64,000 nt of DNA, from NCBI RefSeq assembly GCF_004571135.1, contig NZ_SPSB01000004.1, positions 124,001-188,000 on the forward strand, in the 5' to 3' direction. The position numbers were made by a program, and so were the translations under genes. The notes under the pieces are model-generated. The model saw only the letters and a program-made list of their open reading frames with translations. It was not told the DNA's origin and made no database searches. Below, piece by piece: positions 56,120-64,000 of the stretch. How positions within the stretch are numbered: position 1 is the first letter of the stretch; every line of letters starts with the position of its first letter. The stretch comes from Algoriphagus kandeliae. GTDB taxonomy: Bacteria > Bacteroidota > Bacteroidia > Cytophagales > Cyclobacteriaceae.

Positions 56120-56512
56120 ATGAAGGATTTACCGAAAAATTATCAAATTGATGATGAGGAACTTGAAGCCAGAATCATCATGGCCAAAGAGTGGAATCAA
56201 TTTGAAGTTCCAAAGGAAATTGATGAGAGAATCACGGAATTGATTTATTGGAAAGAGGAAGAGGAACACGAAGTACTTTTAACTCTTATGGATGAATTTG
56301 AGGCTCAAGAGTGCTATATCCGAAAAGCCTATGGTTTAGTACCATTAATCTCCATAAAAGGAAAGAAGAAGAAGCTAAGGGGGCATTTTATCAAAGCGCA
56401 TTTTGCAAGGAAAGCTGTGTGCCAAGAAGATTTCGGAATTCTGGACAAGGGTCACCTATTTATTAACAATTTTATCAACCCCTGTCCATTGAATTTTTCA
56501 AAGGAGAGTTAA
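56120..56512 (+). CDS. unknown protein whose 3' end is made by a 47-bp repeat
   Basis: No family recognised. The 130-residue protein has an acidic helical N-terminal half (IDDEELEARIIMAKEWNQF, then KEIDERITELIYWKEEEEHE) and a basic KGKKKKLRGHF segment. The last 24 residues or so (from ILDKGHLFINNF to the stop) are encoded by the island's 47-bp repeat (56442-56488) and its flank, so the original C-terminus was probably replaced or extended by a repeat insertion. The ATG at 56120 is preferred over TTG at 56117. Confidence 0.5.
   Translation: MKDLPKNYQIDDEELEARIIMAKEWNQFEVPKEIDERITELIYWKEEEEHEVLLTLMDEFEAQECYIRKAYGLVPLISIKGKKKKLRGHFIKAHFARKAVCQEDFGILDKGHLFINNFINPCPLNFSKES
56442..56488. repeat. 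47-bp island palindrome, copy 1
   Basis: Ends TGGACAAGGGT and ACCCCTGTCCA with an AT-rich centre; nearly identical to copy 2. It lies inside the 3' end of the preceding coding region. Confidence 0.85.
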
Positions 56513-56797
56513 TATTTTAGAAATCTAAAAAGTATTTCATGAGTAATTTCAAGAAAGAATTCTTGAATATAAATCGATACTCTTCGATTATTCCATGTCA
56601 TTGGTAGGGTTTGGGAAAGCTGTTATGAAGATGTTTGAAATTGATGTGGATTATTTATATAAGTAAAGACGATAAAGGCTTGACATAGTTAATTGTTCGC
56701 CAAATCATTTTAAAGTCATGAGTTGGATTTGAGTAAAATCATGAAATTCATTAACTTGACGGCATATTTAATGTTAATTAATTAATTAAAACCATTG
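56513..56797. other. gap of 285 bases, no supported gene
   Basis: AT-rich, with only very short frames (a 22-codon frame from ATG near 56539 and a 23-codon frame near 56595). The TTAATTAATTAATTAA stretch just before the next gene may lie in its promoter. Nothing else is recognised. Confidence 0.4.
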
Positions 56798-57577
56798 ATG
56801 AAAACTTCGTATTTCACCCTTGTTTTTTGCTTTATTTTTGGATTTAACTTCGCTCAAAAAGCTAGAATTGCTCTTGATGGTCAAGAAATTGTGACAGTAA
56901 TTAATGCAGTTAGTGAAACAAATATTTTCACCAAATCGGGAAATATTCCAATTGAAAAAATTAAGAAAATCACATTTGAAAAATTTGATTCCAAATTTGA
57001 GTCTACATATTCTAAATTGAGTGAGAAACTTGAAATTGATTTTGGGGATGGGACTGATTTCGGAGATATTTCAAATGAAAATTTTGTCTTTTCAGACGAA
57101 AAAGAGCCAAGTTTAGAGGATGAATATGTCTTTATAAAAATTGATAGTATCAATCTTTCACAGGATGAGCTTTACACTAAAGCAAAATCATACATTGCTT
57201 ACAGCTTTAAGAGTGCTCAAGATGTTATCCAGTTAGATGATAAAGAAAATGGAAGAATAATAACAAAAGGAAATTTCACATCTGATGTTAAAGTTCCTAT
57301 GGGGAGGTATCCAAGTATTATTGAATTTACTTTCACAATTGATGTTAGAGATGGGAAGTTTAGGGGAATAATCGAAGATCTGACTCACAAAGGATTAATA
57401 GGTGACACCTCTCATGTTGGTGGGTCATTTGAAAATGAAAAACCAGCAATTGGGACTTTCTTTTTTCCAAAAGGACATTGGGATAAAGTTAAAGAACAGG
57501 GTAAAAAAGATGCAATTTTGCATTTAGAAGACTTTGCTAACTACATGAAATCTAAGGCAAAAATTGATGATTTTTAA
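56798..57577 (+). CDS. exported protein with a DUF4468-like domain
   Basis: A 259-residue protein with a signal peptide (hydrophobic 5-18, FGFNFAQ). A short N-terminal strand region (about 20-55) is followed by an acidic linker. About residues 125-205 look like DUF4468, a TBP-like fold common in exported Bacteroidota proteins (DELYTKAKSYIAYSFKSAQD, then FTIDVRDGKFRGIIEDL). The function is unknown. The ATG at 56798 is preferred over the TTG three bases upstream. Confidence 0.6.
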   Translation: MKTSYFTLVFCFIFGFNFAQKARIALDGQEIVTVINAVSETNIFTKSGNIPIEKIKKITFEKFDSKFESTYSKLSEKLEIDFGDGTDFGDISNENFVFSDEKEPSLEDEYVFIKIDSINLSQDELYTKAKSYIAYSFKSAQDVIQLDDKENGRIITKGNFTSDVKVPMGRYPSIIEFTFTIDVRDGKFRGIIEDLTHKGLIGDTSHVGGSFENEKPAIGTFFFPKGHWDKVKEQGKKDAILHLEDFANYMKSKAKIDDF

Positions 57578-57762
57578 TCAGGAAAATTTTTCGGTTATAA
57601 TTAAGAGAATTTAAATCAAGTGACCGAAATTGAGACTAAATGGTTACCCATTTAGTCCAGTTTTTCGCGATAATGAATATCCGTAAATATGATAAATTGG
57701 AAGTAAAAATTGAACAAAAGACAAGTCGAAAATTCTTGGAAGAAAGCATCTCTTGAATATTC

Positions 57763-57809
57763 TGGACAAGGGTCGCCTACTTATTAACAATTTTATCAAC
57801 CCCTGTCCA
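57763..57809. repeat. 47-bp island palindrome, copy 2
   Basis: TGGACAAGGGTCGCC ... ACCCCTGTCCA, differing from copy 1 at only a few positions. It sits in the 301-base gap between the DUF4468-like gene and the next, which otherwise holds only AT-rich sequence and no gene. Confidence 0.85.
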
Positions 57810-57878
57810 TTGAATTCTTTAATTTTTCCAAAATTTCAATTATTCCCTTATTTTTAGTTCTCATTCATTTTTAAGCAA

Positions 57879-58382
57879 ATGCTTCAAGACCTAATCAAAG
57901 ATCTACAATCAACCTTAAAGTCCTACAGTCAAGGACTTGCCAAGCAAAATCTCCTAGTGGATATACCTTGGACTATGGTGGATGGTGACCTTAATCTTCA
58001 AAGACTGATATTCAGAAAGGACAACTCTCTCTACATTGTGAGAGAAGGCGAAATTCAGGAATCAAAATGGGAATATCTACCAGCGATGAATTCACTTGTG
58101 ATAGAAGTAGGCGGTAAGAAAATTCTTATGAATGAGATATTCGCAGATGGTAAAGCTCTTCTTCTAAAAAAAGATGGTGGTACATTAGAGTTCCTAGCAT
58201 TTGCTAACCAAAAAGAGTTACCCGACCTAAGATTACGTGAATATTTAAATGATATAACAGAATACCCTAAGAGAATAAAAGATAAAGGAGAACGCATAAA
58301 ACGAAGAATCAATAGAGTTACAGTTATTCTTGTTTTGATCTATCTATTAGTTTTTCTTCTTATTTTTTTCTCAAAAAGATAG
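57879..58382 (+). CDS. unknown protein with C-terminal membrane anchor
   Basis: No family recognised. The 167-residue protein has a helical start (LIKDLQSTLKSYSQGLAKQN). A beta-rich middle follows (about 35-115, with LNLQRLIFRKDNSLYIVREG and SLVIEVGGKKILMNE). It ends in a basic stretch (KRIKDKGERIKRRINR) directly before one membrane helix (about 147-164). The orientation would place the bulk in the cytoplasm. Ten bases later begins an hsdM relic. Confidence 0.55.
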   Translation: MLQDLIKDLQSTLKSYSQGLAKQNLLVDIPWTMVDGDLNLQRLIFRKDNSLYIVREGEIQESKWEYLPAMNSLVIEVGGKKILMNEIFADGKALLLKKDGGTLEFLAFANQKELPDLRLREYLNDITEYPKRIKDKGERIKRRINRVTVILVLIYLLVFLLIFFSKR

Positions 58383-58391
58383 TAAAAAATA

Positions 58392-58460
58392 ATGACCCAA
58401 GACCTCGAAAAGACCCTATGGGCTGCTGCTGATAAGCTTAGAATATCAAAGAATTTATAA
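58392..58460 (+). pseudogene. N-terminal relic of a type I restriction-modification hsdM gene
   Basis: The 22-codon frame begins MTQDLEKTLWAAADKLR, which matches the conserved start of HsdM N6-adenine methylases, then runs into unrelated codons and stops. Only the extreme 5' end of the gene survives, so a type I R-M system was once here and has been deleted. Confidence 0.55.
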
Positions 58461-58480
58461 CTTATCAAAATAAAGAAAAC

Positions 58481-58780
58481 ATGGAATACTTATGGGCAGT
58501 TTTAATTTTTGTTGGGATTTATGCATTGACAACACCCCTAACAGCTTTTTTGGGGTTGTTAATACCTATAACTTATGCCTTCTTAGGATATTTCCTTGGT
58601 ACAGAATCAATAATAATGGGAATAGGAGGATTGCTTGGTAGTCTCTTAAATTATTACAGTGCATACAAATACATAAAAATTCATGGAGCAGTTTCTAATG
58701 CCCCTAAATACAGCATTTATGCATCCCTTGCATATATTATTGTTTTTATAGTAACAACTATTTTAAATTTAAATGGATAG
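58481..58780 (+). CDS. unknown small membrane protein (three to four helices)
   Basis: The 99-residue protein is almost wholly hydrophobic (segments about 3-20, 22-40, 45-62 and 76-96), with a Gly-rich MGIGGLLGSLLNYYSAY. No family is recognised. Its end overlaps the next gene start by 8 bases, suggesting co-expression. It begins 20 bases after the hsdM relic. Confidence 0.5.
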   Translation: MEYLWAVLIFVGIYALTTPLTAFLGLLIPITYAFLGYFLGTESIIMGIGGLLGSLLNYYSAYKYIKIHGAVSNAPKYSIYASLAYIIVFIVTTILNLNG

Positions 58781-59105
58781 CAGTAACTATTGGCATATTT
58801 TAATTATTGCATTTATTGCATGGTTAGTATGGAGAATTATTAGTAATACTAATAAAAAGAAGTCACTTGATAATTTTAAGCAGAGTGTAATTAAATACAA
58901 GATTATAGAAAAATATGATCAAGACCCCAAATGGGCAACTTATTTATACTTTGACAATGGGAAAGAAGGATGGAACAAGACTATTCCTGGAAGTTTTCTT
59001 GCTAAAGATCCTGAAACGGATTTGACTTTTGTCCACTATAATAAGGAGGATGCATTAAGATATGCACAGAACACATTTATAAATGCGAAACATTTGGATG
59101 AATAA
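58773..59105 (+). CDS. unknown single-helix membrane protein
   Basis: The 110-residue protein has one N-terminal membrane segment (about 7-24, HILIIAFIAWLVWRII) followed by a lysine-rich stretch. A soluble part follows with aromatic repeats (WATYLYFDNGKEGWNKTIPG). No known family is seen. It overlaps the preceding gene by 8 bases. Confidence 0.5.
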   Translation: MDSSNYWHILIIAFIAWLVWRIISNTNKKKSLDNFKQSVIKYKIIEKYDQDPKWATYLYFDNGKEGWNKTIPGSFLAKDPETDLTFVHYNKEDALRYAQNTFINAKHLDE

Positions 59106-59455
59106 GCAAACAGCAGTTCAATTATGAAAAACGGTCGTTCTGATATCTTTACTTGATTTTTAAAATAGAAATATCGAGCTATTGAAAAAAGTATTCGCCA
59201 TAAAGTTAATTCCTGAGATAGGGAAGATTTTGACCAATTGAAATTTAAATCAATCTCATGCGAAAAAATTGAATATCCATTTTAGAAGATACTTTCAAAT
59301 TATTAGAAAAATTGAAAACCCATTTATTGAATATTCTGGACAGGGGTTAGCTGTTATTTAACTAAAATAGTGACCCCTGTCCAAAATTATTGAAGTCAAA
59401 GATTAAAGATAATTTTAATTTTTTACCTACATAAAATACATAAAATCAAACTGTT
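59106..59455. other. 350-base gap with copy 3 of the 47-bp palindrome
   Basis: AT-rich sequence without a coding frame. The main feature is the palindrome at 59337-59383 near the right end. No promoter or terminator can be fixed. Confidence 0.5.
59337..59383. repeat. 47-bp island palindrome, copy 3
   Basis: Ends TGGACAGGGGT and ACCCCTGTCCA pair perfectly over 11 bp. It shares the upstream TTGAATATTC with copy 2. Confidence 0.85.
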
Positions 59456-60583
59456 ATGAACTTTAGAAAAATTAATCTTTTCTTTCTTATTGGGATAACG
59501 TCCTTGCATTTTTCATGCGATAGTGGTGACCCAATTGCAAAAACTGAATTTGGAAAGATTCCTACAAAATCATTTTACAAAAATTTAATAGATGAAGAGT
59601 TAGTTCAAGTGGTTTATGGTGGTGAAGAGCCATATGATACAATATACTATTTTAATATAAATGGAGATTCGACTTTAAAAAGTGTTCTTTGGACACATAC
59701 AGACAAATATGAATTTGACACCCTACAATCAATAAAGATTAATTTTGGGTCTGACTCAGTTCTATTTTATGATGAGATGATGTTTGCGCCAGGAAAAGGA
59801 GAAGTAAGTAAAGAAAAGCTTAACTTAATCTTAGAGATATACAAAAAGTGGTATGGAGAACCTAAATACAGTTTTTCACATAATTATTCAGAAGTAAAAA
59901 TAAGTGAGATAGACTCAATATTTAAAAATAAAAAGTCTCAAAGTGAAAAAGAATCAATTATATCACAATTCCTAGGAGGAGAAGATGATAATTATTTTTT
60001 AGTGTGGAACCCAGAAGGATTCAATTTAATGATTTCATACAGATGGGAAGAAATTGATAGCACAATTACTAATGGGTTTATTAAGTATGAAGTAATAAAT
60101 TATGATAAGATTCTAAATAAGAGAAAGGAAGAAATTAGAAATAACGCCAGTATCAATGATTTTATCTCATTGAGGTTTTATTTGGATGAATTTACTGAAG
60201 GAATGCCTCCATTCACAGATAGATTGAATTTACGTATGTTTAGTGTTTCACATAATCTTCCAGAAGAGCCTAGAAATATTGAAAAATTCAAATTTGATGT
60301 CATTTTTGAAGATGAGTATAAGGATACGATACTTGTCGTGCAGGATTTGGAGTACGATGGATATGGTATTTTAGAGTCCGCTTATTCAACGGGGTATACC
60401 ACTTCTCCTTCGGGAAGGATAGAATATTATGTAGACTACTATAGATATAATGAGAATGGAAGGGCTTTTGAGGAATTAAGAAAACTTAGAGAGAGAAAGT
60501 TTTCGAGAAGAAATTTAGATGACATAAAAATCTCAGCAAATATTAAATCCATTGTTTTTGAAAATGGAGATGTCCTAAAATAA
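59456..60583 (+). CDS. unknown lipoprotein
   Basis: The 375-residue protein has a signal peptide with lipobox FSC (Cys21 in HFSCDSGDP). The rest is acidic and rich in Tyr, Glu and Lys, with no recognisable family. It probably sits on the membrane surface. It is 27 bases before the helicase-like gene and faces the same way. Confidence 0.55.
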   Translation: MNFRKINLFFLIGITSLHFSCDSGDPIAKTEFGKIPTKSFYKNLIDEELVQVVYGGEEPYDTIYYFNINGDSTLKSVLWTHTDKYEFDTLQSIKINFGSDSVLFYDEMMFAPGKGEVSKEKLNLILEIYKKWYGEPKYSFSHNYSEVKISEIDSIFKNKKSQSEKESIISQFLGGEDDNYFLVWNPEGFNLMISYRWEEIDSTITNGFIKYEVINYDKILNKRKEEIRNNASINDFISLRFYLDEFTEGMPPFTDRLNLRMFSVSHNLPEEPRNIEKFKFDVIFEDEYKDTILVVQDLEYDGYGILESAYSTGYTTSPSGRIEYYVDYYRYNENGRAFEELRKLRERKFSRRNLDDIKISANIKSIVFENGDVLK

Positions 60584-60610
60584 GTTTAATTACCTACCAC
60601 AGAAATTTAA

Positions 60611-62695
60611 GTGGCAAGAATTACGATAGAAATACCAAAAGGAATTCGATTTTTAAGTGATTTCAAAGATGGTGCTTGGGATTTTTCCAAAGGACTTCCA
60701 AATGGAATCCTATACAAGAAGTTTACAGGTATAGGTGCTACCCACTGTGAAATAATTGCTGAAAGGGATAGTATTCTGGTATTTCCTACTATTGCGCTGG
60801 CTAGGTCTAAATATTTGAAGGCATGCAAGGAAGCAAAAGATGGATTCAGGTATCAATTTTTAAACGGGGGTGTGAAAAATGAAGAGCTAGAGCAATTCAT
60901 TTCGGAAAGGGGTGAGAATGATATAGACAAGTATTTTGTAGTGGCAGACAGTTTACCACGACTCATCAATTTTCTTGGGGAAGATGTTTACTATGATTAT
61001 TTCTTGATGGTGGATGAAATAGACACCTTTCAAGTGGATACTTCCTATAGATCCTCATTAGAATTTGCAGTTGATTACTTCAAGGATTTCAAGAATAGGT
61101 GTGCTTTGACAGCTACTTTAATCCCTTTTTCAGACCCTGATTTTCAAGAGGGAAATATTGATTATTTTACCCTTGAGAAGAAGAGTTTCGATAAGCCAGA
61201 ACTTAGGTTAGTGAATGTTTATTATCCTATACAATCCCTGGTAGAAGAAATTACTGAGTTATTGCCAAAGGGCGAGAAAGTTGTTGTAGCTATTAACTCA
61301 ATGGATGGGATTAACTATGCCATAAAAAATCTTTTAGCTCTTGGTAAGATTAAAGAATTCGATACAGGCGTCTTATGTAGCCAGTTTAGTAAATACAAAG
61401 TTCATTCTAAGTCAAATTGGATTGACATACCTGAAGACGGAAAGATTTCTCTAGAATATCCTCTTACTTTTATTACCTCTGCATACTTCACTGGGGTTGA
61501 TTTCATAGATAAATTTCATTTGCTGATTGGGGTACTAAAGGCTCCTCAACATGCAATGCTCACCTTTGAAAATATTTACCAAATTACGGGAAGGGCAAGA
61601 AATGGATTTTTGTCATGTAAGGTTGTAAAGTTTGATGCACATAATACCCCTGGAAAATTCTTTGATAGGGAAGAAATTATGAAAAGAGTGGAAAAAGTAA
61701 ATTCACTTTTCAGCTTTGCAAAAGAACTGTACGATGGTGAGGAATTTTTGGATGATTACACATCTGTCAAATCTTCATTCGAAAAGATAAAAATTAACGG
61801 AGAAGAAGGTTTTATAAGGGTAAATAAAGACGGTGAAGTTGTTCCCTCCTCATTTACCATTGACTACAAAGAACACTTTTTTCAATCTCTCTTGGATTAT
61901 GAAACTAGAGCTGATCACCTAAAAGAAAAATTAGAGTTCTATTTTGAAGTCTTAGAAGAGTACAACTTTACTGAAGTATCACAGGAATTAGAAGGGTTTA
62001 CTGGGGATGATTTTGCAGAAAATTTTCCAGATAAAATACCGCGAATTTTTGATGATATCTTTAAGGAAATACTAAAAGATACTAATTCCAGATCTGTTGG
62101 AGGAATAGACAAAGCATATCTTTTCCAATTCATTCAAAATCAACGTCATAATAGAAGGATGTACTCTGCCTCCCTTCAGATGGTATTTTTAATTGAAAAG
62201 CATGGTCAGGATTATCACTTGCTTAAAGAGAAATTTATTGAATTAAATGAAAGCAAATTTTTAATTAAGGACTTTTATTACATCCTAAGACTCTATCAAT
62301 TATACCACTCAGCTCAGTACAAATTACTTACAAAATTTTTCAAGTTAAATTCTGAATACACAGCTCAAGAATTGGTTGGTATATGGAAAGACATTGTTGA
62401 TCAATCACCTGGTATCAAAAAGTATTTAAAAAACAAAAATATTGGCCAACCTGCATACGTGGTGGACTTGATGAAGAAATTATTCGTCATAAAAGAAATT
62501 CTTCGAAAATTAAACCCCACTACGGGGAAAAAGGAGCCAAAAAAATATAAGCTATTGGCTTTTAATAGTGACTTCTTCAAAGTTGAAAGAAAGGAAGAAT
62601 TCCCAAATGAGAAGGTCCAAGACCTATTTGGTATCTCTTACAAAAAATACCTTTTGGGATTGACGGAGGATGAATTGAGCTCTTTAATAAAATAA
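60611..62695 (+). CDS. SF2-helicase-like protein with degenerate Walker A
   Basis: The 694-residue protein keeps most SF2 motifs: VDEID as Walker B (134-138), ALTATL as motif III (165-170), SAYFTGVDF as a motif V equivalent (290-298) and QITGRAR as motif VI (324-330). The Walker A position instead reads TGIGATHCE (39-47), without the essential Gly-Lys-Thr/Ser. About residues 420-690 are helical and unassigned. Proteins of this type with TGIGxT motifs are found in Bacteroidota mobile elements, but the biochemistry is unclear. GTG start at 60611. The stop is followed directly by copy 4 of the palindrome. Confidence 0.65.
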   Translation: MARITIEIPKGIRFLSDFKDGAWDFSKGLPNGILYKKFTGIGATHCEIIAERDSILVFPTIALARSKYLKACKEAKDGFRYQFLNGGVKNEELEQFISERGENDIDKYFVVADSLPRLINFLGEDVYYDYFLMVDEIDTFQVDTSYRSSLEFAVDYFKDFKNRCALTATLIPFSDPDFQEGNIDYFTLEKKSFDKPELRLVNVYYPIQSLVEEITELLPKGEKVVVAINSMDGINYAIKNLLALGKIKEFDTGVLCSQFSKYKVHSKSNWIDIPEDGKISLEYPLTFITSAYFTGVDFIDKFHLLIGVLKAPQHAMLTFENIYQITGRARNGFLSCKVVKFDAHNTPGKFFDREEIMKRVEKVNSLFSFAKELYDGEEFLDDYTSVKSSFEKIKINGEEGFIRVNKDGEVVPSSFTIDYKEHFFQSLLDYETRADHLKEKLEFYFEVLEEYNFTEVSQELEGFTGDDFAENFPDKIPRIFDDIFKEILKDTNSRSVGGIDKAYLFQFIQNQRHNRRMYSASLQMVFLIEKHGQDYHLLKEKFIELNESKFLIKDFYYILRLYQLYHSAQYKLLTKFFKLNSEYTAQELVGIWKDIVDQSPGIKKYLKNKNIGQPAYVVDLMKKLFVIKEILRKLNPTTGKKEPKKYKLLAFNSDFFKVERKEEFPNEKVQDLFGISYKKYLLGLTEDELSSLIK

Positions 62696-62742
62696 TGGAC
62701 AGGGGTCATTTATTTACTTAAAAAGAAGGTGACCCCTGTCCA
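62696..62742. repeat. 47-bp island palindrome, copy 4
   Basis: Begins at the base after the helicase-like stop. Ends TGGACAGGGGTCA and TGACCCCTGTCCA pair over 13 bp. There is no T-run, so a simple terminator is unlikely. Confidence 0.85.
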
Positions 62743-63049
62743 AAATTATACCCCCCTTCGAGGAGTACATAGACACATACCCCCCACCAAACATTTTTTG
62801 GGGTTAGTCCCCGATGGGTTTATTTAATCATAATGATACTGAAGCTGGATAAATCCTAACTTTTTCATTTAATCATAAAGTAACAGTATCTCATCACATT
62901 GCTTTGACTCTGGTCTGAATTTAAGTCACAAAGATTTATTCAGATAGCTTAACCGTGGATTTTAGAATTCGAAGAGGTGGACTTTTCCCACCTTTTTTTA
63001 TGCCTAAAGTCCAGTAAATAAATCTTCCATATAATTAAGTATAGCACTT
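62743..63049. other. regulatory-looking gap before the Sak4-like gene
   Basis: Contains two ATACCCCCC motifs (near 62748 and 62777), then ATTTAATCATAA twice (62822-62833 and 62867-62878, 45 bases apart), which could be operator or iteron sites. A hairpin AGGTGG/CCACCT with a run of T (62975-62999) ends 50 bases before the next start and could act as a terminator or attenuator. No coding frame. Confidence 0.5.
62975..62999 (+). terminator. hairpin with T-run upstream of the Sak4-like gene
   Basis: Stem AGGTGG (62975-62980) and CCACCT (62988-62993), loop of seven bases, then seven T. Either the end of an upstream transcript or a leader attenuator. Confidence 0.65.
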
Positions 63050-63931
63050 ATGTCAAATCTCAATTTCAGAAGAGCTGCTAGAAAGCAAGCTAAAATCAAA
63101 ATTGGGCTTCAGGGTTCAAGTGGCTCTGGGAAGTCCTATTCATCCTTATTGCTAGCCTTTGGGCTAGTTGGCAACTGGTCTAAGATAGCAGTAATTGACA
63201 GCGAGAATAATTCTGCTGATCTATATGCTCATCTTGGGGAATATAATGTAGTACCCATCTCAGCTCCCTATACTCCTGAGAAATATATCGAAGCCATTAA
63301 CCTCTGTGTCCAACACGGAATGGAAGCGATTGTAATTGATAGCATTTCCCATGAATGGGAATATCTGGTGGATCATCATTCCAATATGCCTGGTAATTCC
63401 TTCCAGAATTGGGGTAAGATTACTCCTAGGCATAATTCATTTATTAATGGTATTCTCCAAGCTCCAGTACATGTAATTGCTACTATACGTAGCAAGCAGG
63501 ATTATGTCCTTTCGGAGAAGAATGGAAAAATGGTTCCTGAAAAAGTAGGATTAAAAGGTGTTACCAGAGACGGAATGGACTATGAATTAACCATTGTCTT
63601 TGACATTGATTCCCGTCACCAAGCAAGAGCTTCAAAGGATAGGACAAATCTTTTTGTAGAAAAACCTGAATTCCAGATTACTCCTGAAACAGGAATAGCT
63701 GTAAGAGATTGGTGCAATATGATTGAGCCTACTGAAAAATCCGTGCCTACAGAAAAGCAGGATTTCGCAGGTAAAATCATGAATTGTAAGTCCTTAGAGG
63801 AGCTGTATGCCCTATACAAATCCTCTCCTGAGTTTCAGGATACTCACAAGGGTGCATTCCTTGAGCAACGTAACAAAATCGAATTTAACAGCAACTTCAA
63901 ATCAAATGGAAAACTTAATATTGAATCATAA
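63050..63931 (+). CDS. RecA-like AAA ATPase, Sak4-type phage/mobile-element protein
   Basis: The 293-residue ATPase starts with a basic helix and Walker A (GLQGSSGSGKS, 19-29). It continues with IAVIDSENNSADLYAH, a Walker B (EAIVIDSISHEWE) and a sensor region VHVIATIRSKQDYVL, typical of phage ATPases of the Sak4/AAA_24 kind that assist single-strand annealing recombination. The C-terminal 60 residues are polar and may bind partners. It overlaps the next frame by 26 bases and probably belongs to the element's DNA-processing module. Confidence 0.75.
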   Translation: MSNLNFRRAARKQAKIKIGLQGSSGSGKSYSSLLLAFGLVGNWSKIAVIDSENNSADLYAHLGEYNVVPISAPYTPEKYIEAINLCVQHGMEAIVIDSISHEWEYLVDHHSNMPGNSFQNWGKITPRHNSFINGILQAPVHVIATIRSKQDYVLSEKNGKMVPEKVGLKGVTRDGMDYELTIVFDIDSRHQARASKDRTNLFVEKPEFQITPETGIAVRDWCNMIEPTEKSVPTEKQDFAGKIMNCKSLEELYALYKSSPEFQDTHKGAFLEQRNKIEFNSNFKSNGKLNIES

Positions 63932-64000
63932 TGGTGTCTATGAGGTGAATTCCGAAAGACCAAAAGCTTCTAGATTCTTGGAAGCAAATACCATTGAAAT
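63906..64000 (+). CDS. start of an unknown gene, cut by the window end
   Basis: ATG at 63906 opens a frame (MENLILNHNGVYEVNSERP) with no stop to base 64000, overlapping the end of the ATPase gene by 26 bases in another frame. Too short to classify; probably the next gene of the same module. Confidence 0.5.
   Translation, partial: MENLILNHNGVYEVNSERPKASRFLEANTIE

Noticed and set aside
62696-62742. Simple rho-independent terminator after the helicase-like gene
   Set aside because: A strong stem but no T-run, and the same 47-bp unit also occurs inside a gene, so it is better explained as a dispersed repeat.

Overview
The window looks like chromosomal DNA of an aerobic, probably gliding member of the Bacteroidota, most likely Cyclobacteriaceae (Algoriphagus-like). 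This is inferred from a GldH lipoprotein gene beside an RicT-type PSP1 gene, many lipoproteins with SC/AC lipoboxes, family types such as DUF5916, DUF2911 and a ThuA/sugar dehydrogenase/cytochrome c fusion, and several TAnnTTTG promoter elements a short distance before start codons. Moderate G+C and dense, mostly short operons run from 1 to about 53.2 kb. From about 53.5 kb to the right edge the DNA is visibly richer in A+T and has the content of an integrated mobile element.

Layout: 1-1.9 kb, leftward sugar-nucleotide genes (manC partial, kdsD). 2-7.4 kb, rightward recQ-purD-ricT-gldH. 7.5-11.9 kb, leftward pgi and an mlaE-mlaF-mlaD lipid transport operon. 12.5-16.2 kb, a lone response regulator, a DUF389 membrane protein, a YciI-like protein and a PadR/membrane-protein pair. 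16.3-18.1 kb, typA, followed by a 1.5 kb patch of hairpins and one small gene followed by a folded, attC-like sequence. 19.6-27.5 kb, VTT protein, aldo/keto reductase, Dabb protein, S41 protease, purN, a membrane protein, and an overlapping pair of a GCS2-CBS ligase and an aspartoacylase-like amidohydrolase. 27.6-34.8 kb, purH, a hicAB module lying between copies of a terminator-linked repeat, cysS, an M28 peptidase, a LacI regulator and galK. 34.8-40.8 kb, a GH3 glycosidase and the large redox fusion protein. Then a 180-bp palindrome, DUF2911, rhodanese, PAQR, acyltransferase, zincin-like, proline iminopeptidase-like, EamA and DUF5916 genes, and an unusual three-gene operon (DUF2490, P-loop NTPase, ABC-exporter membrane domain lacking its ATPase).

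At 53.3-53.5 kb there are two copies of the 3' end of a leftward tRNA-Ser(GGA) gene, next to the tRNA's probable terminator. The second copy is followed by integrase arm-like repeats and a tyrosine recombinase. Everything to the right edge (DnaJ-like membrane protein, several unknown AT-rich genes, an SF2-helicase-like protein with a degenerate Walker A motif, a Sak4-like ATPase) is probably one integrated element whose other end lies outside the window. It carries four 47-bp palindromic repeats, one of which forms the 3' end of a coding region, and relics of an hsdM gene and perhaps an XRE regulator.

Strongest candidates for undescribed biology: the DUF2490/P-loop/ATPase-less ABC operon (50.2-53.2 kb), the GCS2-CBS/aspartoacylase pair (24.4-27.5 kb), the degenerate-Walker helicase-like protein with its 47-bp repeats in the island, and the cassette-like insertion at 18.3-19.6 kb. 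All calls come from reading motifs; no database search was run.
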